Origin: Campylobacter concisus
GTDB taxonomy: Bacteria > Campylobacterota > Campylobacteria > Campylobacterales > Campylobacteraceae
DNA length: 64,000 nt
Assembly: GCF_003049085.1 (NCBI RefSeq)
Contig: NZ_PIQX01000007.1
Location: 1 to 64,000, forward strand
Reading direction: 5' to 3'
The notes beneath the pieces were generated by a model, which saw only the letters and a program-made list of their open reading frames with translations, made no database searches and was not told the origin of the DNA. Made by a program: the position numbers and the translations under genes. Shown here piece by piece: positions 16,482 through 24,545 of the stretch. How positions within the stretch are numbered: position 1 is the stretch's first letter; every line of letters starts with the position of its first letter.

Positions 16482-16753
16482 AGTGCCCTTCCTGCATTGT
16501 TTTGGATATTGCCGTCGCCTATCTGGCTGTTGCCATTAACTATCACGCATCCATCATTATCACAAATTTGCGTTATAAGTACTGGCACGATAAAGACATT
16601 TCGCTCATTTGGAGCAAGCTGGTCTAGCACGCTTCTTAGCCTAGCTATGATCTCATTTGTATCATATGTGTTTAGAGCCATTAAGAGCTCATTTTTAAAA
16701 GGATTTTTATCTTTCATCGCCTGCTCGCTTCTATATAATTTTTTATCTTTCAT
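16478..16753 (-). CDS. Early phage protein with NG-rich C-terminal motif
   Basis: 91 residues from the second of two consecutive ATG codons, overlapping the upstream gene's 3' end by 11 nt. The N-terminal 30 residues are basic, the middle is helical (NEIIARLRSVLDQLAPNERN) and the C-terminus reads CVIVNGNSQIGDGNIQNN. That last stretch resembles motifs in the products of 25596-25973 and 25982-26614. No known family. Lies last but one in the leftward antirepressor unit. Confidence 0.6.
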   Translation of the reverse strand: MKDKKLYRSEQAMKDKNPFKNELLMALNTYDTNEIIARLRSVLDQLAPNERNVFIVPVLITQICDNDGCVIVNGNSQIGDGNIQNNAGRAL

Positions 16754-17603
16754 CACTTTTTGCCTTTATAGTTGGTAGCTGGTGGTATTTTATGGGTTCG
16801 TTTGCACTCTTTTTAAGGGCTGATATATAGTAAAATAGCTCATCTTGCACGGTCTTACTTGCAGCGTAGATGGTTTCAAGCTTAGCTACTATGTCGTTTA
16901 TGATCTTACCTTGACCTTGCATATAACCCCACTTCTCGCTTTGTAGGTCAAAGTTTTCATGCTCTTTGTCGTATAGCTCTTGCTGCAGTGCTTCTACCTT
17001 GCTCTCGAGCGAACGGTAATAATCAAGATCATCGCCGTTTGGTATCTGCTTGTTTATGCGCTCTAGCTCCTCTTCTAAAAATCTCGTCCTACTTCGTAGC
17101 TCTTCTAGCTCTGGAGTGGTCTTTTTGTTTAGTTTGTCTCTTAGATCTTGCATGGCTTCATATCTTGCCTCGCTCATTTTCTTTTCAAACTTTAGCTTAG
17201 AGCGTAGATCGTAAATTTCTCTATACTTCTCATCCGAGCTACTCTCTAAGAGCTTGATCTTCTCACCTAGCTCACGAGAAGCCTTTAGCTCGTCCTCTAA
17301 CTTTTTCAATGACTTTTCAAGCTCAGCCTCTGCCCATGAGCGGAAATTTTTAGCCTCTTTAGAGCGGATAAACATACCTAGCTTGATGATACCTCGAAGT
17401 GTCCATTTGATGACTGGCTTACTAAATTTATTTGTCTCCTCAATAAAATGTATATTTTCAAAAATTTCGTCGGCATGTTCTCGTTTATGATCTCTAATAT
17501 TGGTTACGGAAGTGCCATAGCGTTTGGCGACGTAATCAGTAGTAAATGTTTGGAAATTTAAAATTTCGACTTGAGAACTATCTTTTTTCTCTAATGCATT
17601 CAT
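16743..17603 (-). CDS. Antirepressor-like DNA-binding protein with long coiled coil
   Basis: 286 residues. Residues 15-95 are a winged or Bro/ORF6N-like DNA-binding region: TFTTDYVAKRYGTSVTNIRD, then ENIHFIEE and VIKWTLRGIIKLGMFIRS, which read like phage antirepressor N-termini. Residues 95-260 are a long coiled coil with Leu and Glu heptads and would give oligomerisation. Phage antirepressors bind or displace the lytic repressor. It has its own consensus promoter at 17649-17677. AAAGGA precedes the ATG. The specific family is uncertain. Confidence 0.65.
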   Translation of the reverse strand: MNALEKKDSSQVEILNFQTFTTDYVAKRYGTSVTNIRDHKREHADEIFENIHFIEETNKFSKPVIKWTLRGIIKLGMFIRSKEAKNFRSWAEAELEKSLKKLEDELKASRELGEKIKLLESSSDEKYREIYDLRSKLKFEKKMSEARYEAMQDLRDKLNKKTTPELEELRSRTRFLEEELERINKQIPNGDDLDYYRSLESKVEALQQELYDKEHENFDLQSEKWGYMQGQGKIINDIVAKLETIYAASKTVQDELFYYISALKKSANEPIKYHQLPTIKAKSDER

Positions 17604-17648
17604 AGTAAAATCCTTTCAAGAATTGATTTAAAATCATATTTTAAAAGA

Positions 17649-17677
17649 ATTATACTATTTTAAATAATATAAGTCAA
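17649..17677 (-). promoter_or_regulatory. Sigma-70 promoter of the antirepressor unit
   Basis: Read on the minus strand, TTGACT (17677-17672) and TATAAT (17654-17649) are separated by exactly 17 bp. Transcription would start about 40 nt before the ATG of the antirepressor-like gene. The surrounding 100 bp is almost pure A+T. Confidence 0.75.
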
Positions 17678-17726
17678 TTATTTTTTTATTGTAAATAATA
17701 TTTTTTTATAAAAAGTTTATTTGGAT

Positions 17727-17757
17727 TTTAGAGCGACGGAATTTCCGTTGCTCTAAA
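17727..17757 (-). terminator. Hairpin at the end of the Ner-like gene
   Basis: TTTAGAGC (17727-17734) pairs with GCTCTAAA (17750-17757), and the stem continues as ACGG/CCGT with one G-T pair around an AATTT loop. The stop codon of the Ner-like gene is inside the stem. No long T-run follows on the minus strand, so termination may be partial. Confidence 0.5.
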
Positions 17758-17980
17758 TTTCGTTTAGCAATTCCTTGAAGGTAGCTAGCTTTGCAATTTT
17801 TTCTTTTAGGCGTTTGTTTTCTAACATGAGTTCTAAAAGATACTGATATGTTGGCGGAACTTCACCCTTTGTTACCCACTGTGCCGGCGTGCCTGAATTT
17901 ACCTTGATAATCTCCGCTAGCTCTCTTTGGGTTAAATTTAACTCTTTGCATACTCGTTTAACGATATTTTCCTCGCTCAT
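17753..17980 (-). CDS. HTH regulator, Ner/Cro-like
   Basis: 75 residues. A helix-turn-helix at about residues 14-38 reads LNLTQRELAEIIKVNSGTPA followed by QWVTKGEVPPTYQYLLELML, close to the pattern in which a phage HTH protein ends with a leucine-rich helix and a short coiled coil (LENKRLKEKIAKLATFKELL). It should bind DNA as a dimer and control early transcription. It ends in a hairpin and lies upstream of the separately promoted antirepressor-like gene. Known targets cannot be read from sequence. Confidence 0.75.
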   Translation of the reverse strand: MSEENIVKRVCKELNLTQRELAEIIKVNSGTPAQWVTKGEVPPTYQYLLELMLENKRLKEKIAKLATFKELLNEI

Positions 17981-18029
17981 CGCTTCTCCTTTTGCTTTGT
18001 CCTTTTCTCATTATTTTAGCCAAAGTCCT

Positions 18030-18233
18030 TTAAACCCTAGGCGATGAGACTACTGAGGCTTCAAGAAATGCCATGATCTCGCTTGTGGAGTAGAGGACAT
18101 TTTTGCGAGTGATGGCATACTTTTTAAATTTACCATCTCTGACGTAGCGCCATAAGGTCACGGCGTTGCACTTTAAAAGCTCGCAAGCCTGCTTAGTCGT
18201 GATAGGATCTGTTATAGGTAAAAGTGGTGTCAT
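18030..18233 (-). CDS. Excisionase-like HTH_17 protein
   Basis: 67 residues. TTKQACELLKCNAVTLWRYV then RDGKFKKYAITRKNVLYSTS is a MerR/Xis-type winged helix: the helix-turn-helix followed by a short wing with a basic pair. Proteins of this size and fold serve as excisionases or directionality factors, or as small repressors. The integrase is 10 kb away at the right end, so an Xis role is possible but not shown. It is part of the leftward early operon. Confidence 0.7.
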   Translation of the reverse strand: MTPLLPITDPITTKQACELLKCNAVTLWRYVRDGKFKKYAITRKNVLYSTSEIMAFLEASVVSSPRV

Positions 18234-18250
18234 TTTTTATCCTTTAGTTT

Positions 18251-18679
18251 TTATGGTAGTCTAAAGCCAAGCGCGTAAAGAGGGCTAAAGTCGCTAAAAT
18301 TTGATAACTTTTCTACTATCTCGGCTCTCGTTGCACGATAATCCGTTTTATGCCAAAAGCCGTCTTCGTCTTTATACTCCCAATACCAAAGGATGTCGTC
18401 GCAATAGACATAATCGTCTACGTTTCTTTCTCTTTTTATGTATGAGCTTTGGTAAAAATGACTTTTGGGATGTAGCGGCTCGCCTTCGCTTCGTTTCCAA
18501 ATCATTAAACCGGTGCCCTCTGATTTTTGTATTTTGGGCTTTATACGATAGTCATTAAGCTGCCAATCCCAAGTGGGGGTAATCGATGTTTCCCAAGTGG
18601 TTTCTCCAAAAAGTTTAACCTCTATTGTCTCGCCTTTATCGTAAGCTTGCATTACTTCGATCATTTCTTGCGTCGTCAT
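18251..18679 (-). CDS. Phage early protein, unknown function
   Basis: 142 residues. The N-terminal 50 residues read TTQEMIEVMQAYDKGETIEV and later WDWQLNDYRIKPK, a pattern common in small phage proteins in which a 'W-WQ--DYRIKP' element follows a short helix. The remainder is rich in Trp and Tyr (DDILWYWEYKDEDGFWHK). No catalytic motif is apparent. A TCCTTT-type ribosome binding site precedes the ATG, and the neighbours on both sides are close, so it is one operon. Confidence 0.6.
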   Translation of the reverse strand: MTTQEMIEVMQAYDKGETIEVKLFGETTWETSITPTWDWQLNDYRIKPKIQKSEGTGLMIWKRSEGEPLHPKSHFYQSSYIKRERNVDDYVYCDDILWYWEYKDEDGFWHKTDYRATRAEIVEKLSNFSDFSPLYALGFRLP

Positions 18680-18689
18680 TTTTTATCCT

Positions 18690-19139
18690 TTAAATATTTT
18701 CAATGTAAAAATACGCTAGGTTCTGGCTGTCCTCGGCTTCCTTGCTGTATTTCGTGTCGTAACTTTTGTTTAGAATATACGCTATCTTATCTTTATTGCA
18801 AGCGTAAAATTCCGCCAGCATGGGTGCTAATCTCTGCCCTTTACGGTTGTTTGGTGCAAATTTTAGATAGAGCAGGTCACAAGCAAGTTGTGGTGCTGTG
18901 GTGCTAAAATCACTTTTGCAAATGCTGGCCTTGTTTTCAAGGGCTGTTATCTGAAGCTCTATACGCTCTTTAAAAGCATAGTAGTGCTGCACAATAGGCG
19001 ACATAATCTCAATCAGCTCATCTATAAATTTGCTCGCCTTTTTATTAATGAAAAGCCCTAGATCTTGCGTGCTATCCATCTTTAAAAACGAATAAGCCAT
19101 CACAAAGATGGCTGCGTCTTTTAGCTCTGCTGTAGTCAT
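18690..19139 (-). CDS. Phage early protein, helical, unknown function
   Basis: 149 residues, mostly helical, with five Cys scattered in the second half. It begins MTTAELKDAAIFVMAYSFLK and ends YSKEAEDSQNLAYFYIENI. No domain is recognised. It is spaced 10 nt from the preceding and 8 nt from the following gene, fitting one polycistronic early transcript. Confidence 0.55.
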   Translation of the reverse strand: MTTAELKDAAIFVMAYSFLKMDSTQDLGLFINKKASKFIDELIEIMSPIVQHYYAFKERIELQITALENKASICKSDFSTTAPQLACDLLYLKFAPNNRKGQRLAPMLAEFYACNKDKIAYILNKSYDTKYSKEAEDSQNLAYFYIENI

Positions 19140-19147
19140 TTATTATC

Positions 19148-19516
19148 CTATATTTCAATCGCCCCGAACAGCGCGCCCGGATCGTAAATCGCATAGTCGT
19201 TTAGTAAAGCGTGGTTCATCTCCATCAAAATACCTTTTGAGCTTTGAGTGATGTCTGGATCACAAGTTTTTTCACTAGGTATAAATATTGCGCCACAACT
19301 ATCAAGCTGTTTTAGGCAGATCGCCATAACCTCTGGGTAGCTTAAATTTCTATAGGCGGAGTTGCTTAAAACTGGGCTAAATAGCTCATACTTCTCATCG
19401 CCGTTAAAATACTCGTTGGCTTCTGCTAGCGCCTTGATGGCTACCTCTCTTGCCTTTTTCTTATCGTTCCCAAATACTGAGTAGGGACTACAAACGTAAA
19501 TTTTAAAAGTTTCCAT
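19148..19516 (-). CDS. DUF4406 / nucleoside deoxyribosyltransferase-like protein
   Basis: 122 residues. FKIYVCSPYS at the N-terminus, a middle FSPVL, CLKQLDSCGAIFIPSE and a C-terminal SSKGILMEMNHALLND match the plan of DUF4406 and related nucleoside 2-deoxyribosyltransferase-like folds: a first strand with 'I-Y---P', a Cys-Asp-like element after a helix, and a 'SKG---E---A' helix carrying the expected catalytic Glu. Such proteins may bind or cleave nucleosides or nucleotides. The substrate is unknown. One of the tightly packed early genes. Confidence 0.65.
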   Translation of the reverse strand: METFKIYVCSPYSVFGNDKKKAREVAIKALAEANEYFNGDEKYELFSPVLSNSAYRNLSYPEVMAICLKQLDSCGAIFIPSEKTCDPDITQSSKGILMEMNHALLNDYAIYDPGALFGAIEI

Positions 19517-19517
19517 A

Positions 19518-19778
19518 CTAAAAATCCCTATGATAAATATTGATGGCTTCTAGAAGAGTTCTTGCTGCATCGTCACTAATTTTGTAAGCTATCATTTTAA
19601 GAGAATCTTCGCTAAAGTTATCTATTGCATCAATAAGGTTATCTGCTAGATCTTCTGCATTCTGGTCGTTAATAAAATTTATAATATCGTCTATATCTAT
19701 TCTTTTTAATACTTCTTGTGCACCGCAGTCATTTATAATATCATCTATATCGACTTCTACGTCTACTGAAATTTGCAT
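19518..19778 (-). CDS. Small acidic early protein
   Basis: 86 residues with a very high Asp content (VEVDIDDIINDCGAQEVLKR, later DQNAEDLADNLIDAIDNFSE) and net strong negative charge. Small acidic phage proteins may mimic DNA or bind host factors, but no homolog is recognised. It is 1 nt from the DUF4406 gene and 9 nt from the DUF736 gene, within the same operon. Confidence 0.6.
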   Translation of the reverse strand: MQISVDVEVDIDDIINDCGAQEVLKRIDIDDIINFINDQNAEDLADNLIDAIDNFSEDSLKMIAYKISDDAARTLLEAINIYHRDF

Positions 19779-19787
19779 ATCATCTCC

Positions 19788-20249
19788 TTAAAATGGTATA
19801 TCTTGATCATCTTCATAAAAATCGGTGTTTGTATCTTCGCTAGGTGGTATATCTTGCTGTTCACTGCGTCTAGGAGCATTCCAAACAACGTCATATAGCA
19901 CGCCCTCTTTGGCGTTTTCGCCAGCATTAAAAAGGGCGATATAGACTTTATAGCCTGGTACAGCTGGTGTCTCAATGAAGCCGCTTAAGTAGCTTTTTGT
20001 ACCATCTTTGCTCTTTCTGCCCCATAGTGCGCCTATTATCTGTCTGCCACCTTCATAGCCTTTTGGCTTTTGAAGGGCAAGATGAAAGCCTGGAAAGTCT
20101 TTATTTTTCTGCCTGTCTTCTGCGCTTGTGCCAAACATCACGACCTCTATGGGTCTTAAAAATGGGATCATGATAGTCCCACCTATATATCCAATCTCCT
20201 CGCCATCAGCGTTTTTGTAGCTTTTGCGTTTAAAATATCCTACGTTCAT
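19788..20249 (-). CDS. DUF736-like protein with SSB-type C-terminal tail
   Basis: 153 residues. The body is a beta-rich domain (MNVGYFKRKSYKNADGEEIG, later RPIEVVMFGTSAEDRQ, ALWGRKSKDGTKSYLSGFIE, YIALF) of the DUF736 type. After a Pro/Ser/Asp-rich linker it ends YEDDQDIPF, which is the acidic tip of bacterial SSB proteins (compare DGDNEIPF of the host SSB in this window). In SSB the tip recruits replication and repair partners. A phage single-strand-binding or SSB-mimic role is inferred from this and from the nearby primase-helicase. Confidence 0.7.
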   Translation of the reverse strand: MNVGYFKRKSYKNADGEEIGYIGGTIMIPFLRPIEVVMFGTSAEDRQKNKDFPGFHLALQKPKGYEGGRQIIGALWGRKSKDGTKSYLSGFIETPAVPGYKVYIALFNAGENAKEGVLYDVVWNAPRRSEQQDIPPSEDTNTDFYEDDQDIPF

Positions 20250-20259
20250 CTTCTATCCT

Positions 20260-20343
20260 TTATAAATTTGCTAAATTTTGAAATATCGCTAAGATAATAA
20301 CTAGCGTAAAAGCCAGCATAAGCCTAAGAACTAGTTTTTTCAT
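20260..20343 (-). CDS. 27-residue single-pass membrane protein
   Basis: The product reads MKKLVLRLMLAFTLVIILAI plus FQNLANL: two Lys, then one membrane helix and a short tail. The start follows GAGGT by a few bases and lies inside the 3' end of the upstream gene (20-nt overlap). It is one of three tiny membrane proteins in the leftward early block. Whether it is translated is unproven; the positive-inside start and the spacing support it. Confidence 0.4.
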   Translation of the reverse strand: MKKLVLRLMLAFTLVIILAIFQNLANL

Positions 20344-20905
20344 CTTGCACCTCTGCATCGATAACATCCTCCTCAAACTCAACCTTGACCCCATTTAAAC
20401 GAGATAAAAGCTGCTGAGCTGAAACAGCCTCTGGTGGCATGATGGCTAGGCGGTCTAGCATCTTGTCGCTTCTGCCTGCTGAAAGCGTAGAGATAAATTT
20501 CGCTCGCTCAAAGTCCTCGTCGCTAAGTGTGCCAGTCTCTCTTTGTTTTGCTACGATGCGCTTTGCTTCGCCCTCCATGATCTCATAGCTAGCAGCTAGC
20601 AAGACATTGTTTCGCTCGATATCAACCTTGGTGTTTTTAACTACAGTTTCTAAGCTTGATCTTTGAAGCAAATTTCTAGTTTGCTTATCCTCGCTCATGG
20701 CTAGCGTCACCTTGTTTTGCAAGGCTTGCGCCCAATTAAAATCCTTTTTCCAGCGGTTTATAGAGCTGCTTGATCCTTTTAATCCTAGAGCGTCAAGCTT
20801 TGAAGCTAGCTGCTCTTCGCTAATAGGCTTATAGTCGCTCTCAAACGTCGCACTTTCGAGATATATCTCAAAAGCTTTTTGCTGCGTTTCGTTCATCTGC
20901 TTCAT
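20324..20905 (-). CDS. Terminase small subunit-like DNA-binding protein
   Basis: 193 residues. The N-terminal part (about 5-65) has a helix-turn-helix: ISEEQLASKLDALGLKGSSS then SINRWKKDFNWAQAL, like phage small-terminase proteins of the DUF1804 type. The middle is a helical multimerisation region, and the C-terminus has VSAQQLLSRLNGVKVEFEED. It would recognise phage DNA for packaging, though an early position and minus orientation are unusual for a terminase; a replication-initiation role at the adjacent GTCTTA array is an alternative. The start follows AAAGGAA. Confidence 0.5.
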   Translation of the reverse strand: MKQMNETQQKAFEIYLESATFESDYKPISEEQLASKLDALGLKGSSSSINRWKKDFNWAQALQNKVTLAMSEDKQTRNLLQRSSLETVVKNTKVDIERNNVLLAASYEIMEGEAKRIVAKQRETGTLSDEDFERAKFISTLSAGRSDKMLDRLAIMPPEAVSAQQLLSRLNGVKVEFEEDVIDAEVQDEKTSS

Positions 20906-20920
20906 CTATTTTCCTTTTTG

Positions 20921-21208
20921 TGTCTTAGCTGTCTTATCAATGTCTTAGATATGATAAGACACTTAAAGCACCTAAAAATCGAATTAAAACTAACTTGTCT
21001 TATTGTCTTATCTTTTTTTCTATATTGCTCTATAAAAAAAAGATTAAAATAAATTAAAAAAAATATATAAAAAAAGATTAAGTAACAAAAAATAAAGCAA
21101 TATGTGCAAAAAGTGATAAGACAATAAGACACCCCTATCAAAACCACGATAAAAAGGGCTTTTGCCTGTCTTATCTTAGATAAGACATTGATAAGACAAG
21201 ATAAGACA
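20921..21208. repeat. Nested palindrome of GTCTTA sites, candidate origin
   Basis: GTCTTA or its complement TAAGAC occurs twelve times: GTCTTA at 20922, 20931, 20942, 20997, 21005, 21168 and TAAGAC at 20955, 21117, 21125, 21181, 21192, 21202. The array is symmetric about position 21064: GTCTTATTGTCTTATC (20997-21012) is matched by its exact complement at 21115-21130, ATATTGCT (21022-21029) by AGCAATAT (21096-21103), and the outer 41-42-bp blocks 20921-20961 and 21167-21208 are imperfect inverted copies. The centre is nearly all A+T. This looks like iterons flanking an unwinding element. It lies beside the primase-helicase gene. Confidence 0.75.
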
Positions 21209-21241
21209 TTTTTAAATAAATAATAAATATAGCTTTTGTAA

Positions 21242-24157
21242 TCAATCAACATCTGGAGCCGCTCCGTTTGCTTGATAGATATTCATAGCCTCTATCATTA
21301 CTTGAGATCCACTTATGCTAATCGAATCAAAATCTAAATTCGCATCGCTAAGTTTAATGCCAAATGTGCAATAAGGCTTATTTGACGTTATACCAGTATA
21401 GATAGTAGAAAGACGCTTTTGTCCTTTTGTTACTACTATATTTTTTAAAAGCAATTCTTCTTTAAGTGCTCCAAAGAATTTTTGCTCTTTCATCGCAACG
21501 CCACCTTTGCCCTCGACATATGATTTATAAACTTGATATAAATAAGTGTTTGGCACGAGCCAGTTTGTATCAGCTACAATGGCATCCTTGACAAATGTTC
21601 GCATAGGATTTACTTCATCTTTATACTCTTCGATCTCGCCAAGCATTCGTTTAGACTTTGTAAATTTGCCTTGAACTATTAGCCTATCAAGTCCCTCCAT
21701 AGCTAAAGAAAATATCCCACTCATCTCATCAGCAAAGCGATCAGATAAATTTCTAATCTTCCTATCGTCTTCAATCTCTGTATCAAATGTCAAAACTAGC
21801 ATACGTCTAAAAAAGCCGTTGTCTAGGTTTTGTTTTGGTTTTTCGTTACCAGCAAAGGCAAGCTTTGGCTTTTCGCTAGGCGGAAGGCTAAATGGTGTTT
21901 CACCCTTTGGGTTTATGCTAACTTCATCTTTTGCCGAAACTAGCGTTTTTAAAACTGAGAGTTGACCTTTATCGGTGCCGTTTTTATCTATCTCTGAGCC
22001 GATATTTAAAAATTTGCCTACAAGCGCATGTGTCTGGTGTCCTTCAAACTGCTGAAGCTGAAGTGATGAGACATTTTCAGCTCCGAAAAAATCTCTAATA
22101 ACGCTTAAAATAACGCTCTTGCCATTAGCGCCACTTTTGCCATATAAAAATAAGAAGCTTTCAAAATCATGGCTAGGTAAAAAGCAGTAGCCGATAAACT
22201 CCATAAGTGTTTTTCGGTCGTCCTCATCAGGCAAAACTTGACGCAAGAAGTTGTGCCATTTGTGGCATTTTGCACTTTTGTCATAGTTAAATTCTAAGAT
22301 GTTTAATGTCGCATCACGTGGATCGTGCATAGGTTTAAAGGTTCTCACACCATTTTTACTAATAAATAGTGTGCCATTTTTGAAATTTACTATGCGACGT
22401 GCATCATCTCTTCTTACAAAATCTAGCGGTTTTGCAGTATTTAAGATATTATCGATGATCTCTTTTGCGTTTTTTGCGCTAGCTTTTTTCTTATCTACGC
22501 AGGCTTTGTTCATCCAGTGCTCTTGGATGAAGTAGCTTAGCGTAGGCAGGTCAAGTTTTGCATAGTGAGTTTTAGTCCAAAAGTATAGCTCACCACGGTA
22601 TTGGGCCGTTTGATAGCCGATTTTGTTAAGGCTTTTTCTAAAGCTCTCTGTCATATCGGTGATATGAGTTTGATGATAGTTTGTTAAAACTGTTTTGTTT
22701 ATATATAAAAGTTTGTCCCAGACTTCACTAAATTTATCAAAGTCTCCTTTTTCTCCATCCTCTAGTAAAAATCCTTCAAAATAAGCTTTTTTAAATCGGT
22801 CATACTTTTCGCCAAATTTTCTCTTAAGCTCTTTTGCCTGTTTTAAAATGGCTTGTATATAAGCTTCGTCTAGCTCGCCCTTGACCGGAAAGATATTTAC
22901 ATAGTTTCCATCTTCATCTTGGGTTAAAATTTCTCTAAAAATTTCATCAAAATGCTTAACGATCTTTTTGGTTTTATACCTATCAAGCTTTGCAGAAAGA
23001 TTCGGAAAGTATTCGCAAATCTCGTCAATAACGACGTTCGTCGGTTCAAAACAGCTAAAGGCCACTACTTCAAGTGGGCTAGCGTTTTGAAATTTAAAGG
23101 TATGGTCATAGAGATAATCGCTAATATCATAACCTTTTGAAAAGTTTTTGCCGATCATATAAAATAGCACTATTCGTACGCTTCTAGCTACATCTTTGAT
23201 CTCATAAAATTTCTTTATCGCATTTTCATATCCGGCCTCATCGTGATCAAACCAGATAAATACATGCTTATCTCTTAGAAGCTCTTTGTATTCTTCCCAG
23301 CTAGCAGTTACACCACCAAGCGTCAAAGCACAAACATTAAAACACATCAAATTTAATGCATCTTTCTCGCCTTCGCAAATGACTACATTACTACCTTTAT
23401 AATCATCGTAAAAATTTAGAGGAAAAGGGCTAGCATGTGCGCCGCTTTCGCCTATCCACTTTCCAGGCATTCTCTCGCTTGTCAGCTCACCCTTATACGT
23501 ATCATAGGCAAATTTCTCTCTATATTTGATATTTATAGGTGCGCCGTTAGCATCTCTTATAATAATCGCTAGGCTTTTATGCTCAAAGCTATATCCTATA
23601 AGCTCACGGCTATATGAATCAAAGTTATTGATTTGTGTTGGGAATAGTGCTGAAATTTGATCTTTGATAAGATCGTAATTTTTAAGCTTATTTTCCACAA
23701 GTTGTGGAGCTATCTTGGCCAGCCTGGCTTTAAGGGCAAGCTCTTTTTTTGCTCTTTGCTCAGCTTCTTTTTTCATACGAGCTTCATTTTCAGCCTTTAA
23801 AATGGCTTGGTGTGCTTCGTAGGCTGCTTTCTCTTCCTCGCTCATCTCTTTTGCGTTGATGGTATTTTGGATGCCGAAGTGATCACAAACTTTTTTGGCT
23901 GCTTGAAGTGGTGAGAGATGCTCTTTTAACTCAACAAATTTTATTATATCCCCACTGGCATTGCATGCAAAGCATTTAAAGAATGCACCGTTAGAATCAG
24001 AATTGATACCAAGACTAGGTGTATTATGACCATGGTCATGAAATGGGCAATAAGCATTTCCACTTTTAAACTCGATACCATAAACACTTTGTGCAAAATC
24101 TTTAAAATCATGCTTAGATATTGTTTGTTTTATCGTTTGAAATATATTATTATCCAT
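21242..24157 (-). CDS. Phage primase-helicase (CHC2-Toprim-SF3)
   Basis: 971 residues from ATG at 24157; an in-frame ATG at 24166 is also possible. Residues 25-75 are a CHC2-type zinc finger (CPFHDHGHNTPSLG, then FKCFACNASGDIIKFVE). Residues 250-310 are Toprim (VVICEGEKDALNLMCFNV and the following FIWFDHDEAG). After a linker, residues 600-850 are a superfamily 3 helicase, Walker A YGKSGANGKSVI and a later FAGNEKPK. The protein would prime and unwind phage DNA at the origin. It has the domain order of phage P4 alpha-type and D5-type replicases. A GTCTTA palindrome follows its 3' end. Confidence 0.85.
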   Translation of the reverse strand: MDNNIFQTIKQTISKHDFKDFAQSVYGIEFKSGNAYCPFHDHGHNTPSLGINSDSNGAFFKCFACNASGDIIKFVELKEHLSPLQAAKKVCDHFGIQNTINAKEMSEEEKAAYEAHQAILKAENEARMKKEAEQRAKKELALKARLAKIAPQLVENKLKNYDLIKDQISALFPTQINNFDSYSRELIGYSFEHKSLAIIIRDANGAPINIKYREKFAYDTYKGELTSERMPGKWIGESGAHASPFPLNFYDDYKGSNVVICEGEKDALNLMCFNVCALTLGGVTASWEEYKELLRDKHVFIWFDHDEAGYENAIKKFYEIKDVARSVRIVLFYMIGKNFSKGYDISDYLYDHTFKFQNASPLEVVAFSCFEPTNVVIDEICEYFPNLSAKLDRYKTKKIVKHFDEIFREILTQDEDGNYVNIFPVKGELDEAYIQAILKQAKELKRKFGEKYDRFKKAYFEGFLLEDGEKGDFDKFSEVWDKLLYINKTVLTNYHQTHITDMTESFRKSLNKIGYQTAQYRGELYFWTKTHYAKLDLPTLSYFIQEHWMNKACVDKKKASAKNAKEIIDNILNTAKPLDFVRRDDARRIVNFKNGTLFISKNGVRTFKPMHDPRDATLNILEFNYDKSAKCHKWHNFLRQVLPDEDDRKTLMEFIGYCFLPSHDFESFLFLYGKSGANGKSVILSVIRDFFGAENVSSLQLQQFEGHQTHALVGKFLNIGSEIDKNGTDKGQLSVLKTLVSAKDEVSINPKGETPFSLPPSEKPKLAFAGNEKPKQNLDNGFFRRMLVLTFDTEIEDDRKIRNLSDRFADEMSGIFSLAMEGLDRLIVQGKFTKSKRMLGEIEEYKDEVNPMRTFVKDAIVADTNWLVPNTYLYQVYKSYVEGKGGVAMKEQKFFGALKEELLLKNIVVTKGQKRLSTIYTGITSNKPYCTFGIKLSDANLDFDSISISGSQVMIEAMNIYQANGAAPDVD

Positions 24158-24542
24158 TATGCACATCCGAAAAGAGACTATTTTCTTTTATAAATTTCTT
24201 TAAAATTTTTACGACTTCATGTGCAAACTCAGGGTTTTTAAAACGAAAACGTCTAAAGTAAAAGTAAATTGCAGCTTTGTTTTTACCAGTATGCTTTGAA
24301 ACGTAGTCTGCTATCTCGCTTTCACTCGATGCGCATTCAAGTGCTTTGTAGTATATATCTGCCACTTCATCAAAATGTGGGCAAAGGTAGTTTTGCTTAA
24401 CGAAAAGGGCGTGCTCGTATATTTTAAAGCGATCATGCCTGTCATGCTTGCGGTCAAGATAGCTTAAATTTTGTAGATTTTTCTTGCATGTTTCAAGTAT
24501 GCTAGCATGATCTACACGTATATACTCCCTCATCGTTGTCAT
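24150..24542 (-). CDS. Early phage protein upstream of primase, unknown
   Basis: 130 residues, basic and helical (KYLDRKHDRHDRFKIYEHAL-like central part, then NKAAIYFYFRRFRFKNPEFA). It has three His-rich stretches and two Cys in the region LCPHF / ALECASS. It overlaps the primase start by 8 nt and may be a helper for it, such as a helicase loader. No domain is recognised. AAAGGAG precedes the ATG by 9 nt, inside the small membrane gene's 3' end. Confidence 0.55.
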   Translation of the reverse strand: MTTMREYIRVDHASILETCKKNLQNLSYLDRKHDRHDRFKIYEHALFVKQNYLCPHFDEVADIYYKALECASSESEIADYVSKHTGKNKAAIYFYFRRFRFKNPEFAHEVVKILKKFIKENSLFSDVHNG

Positions 24543-24545
24543 GAG

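Noticed and set aside
20902..21252. 116-residue minus-strand ORF over the palindrome
   Set aside because: Product is Phe/Ile/Tyr-rich from A+T repeats; the palindrome explains the open frame.
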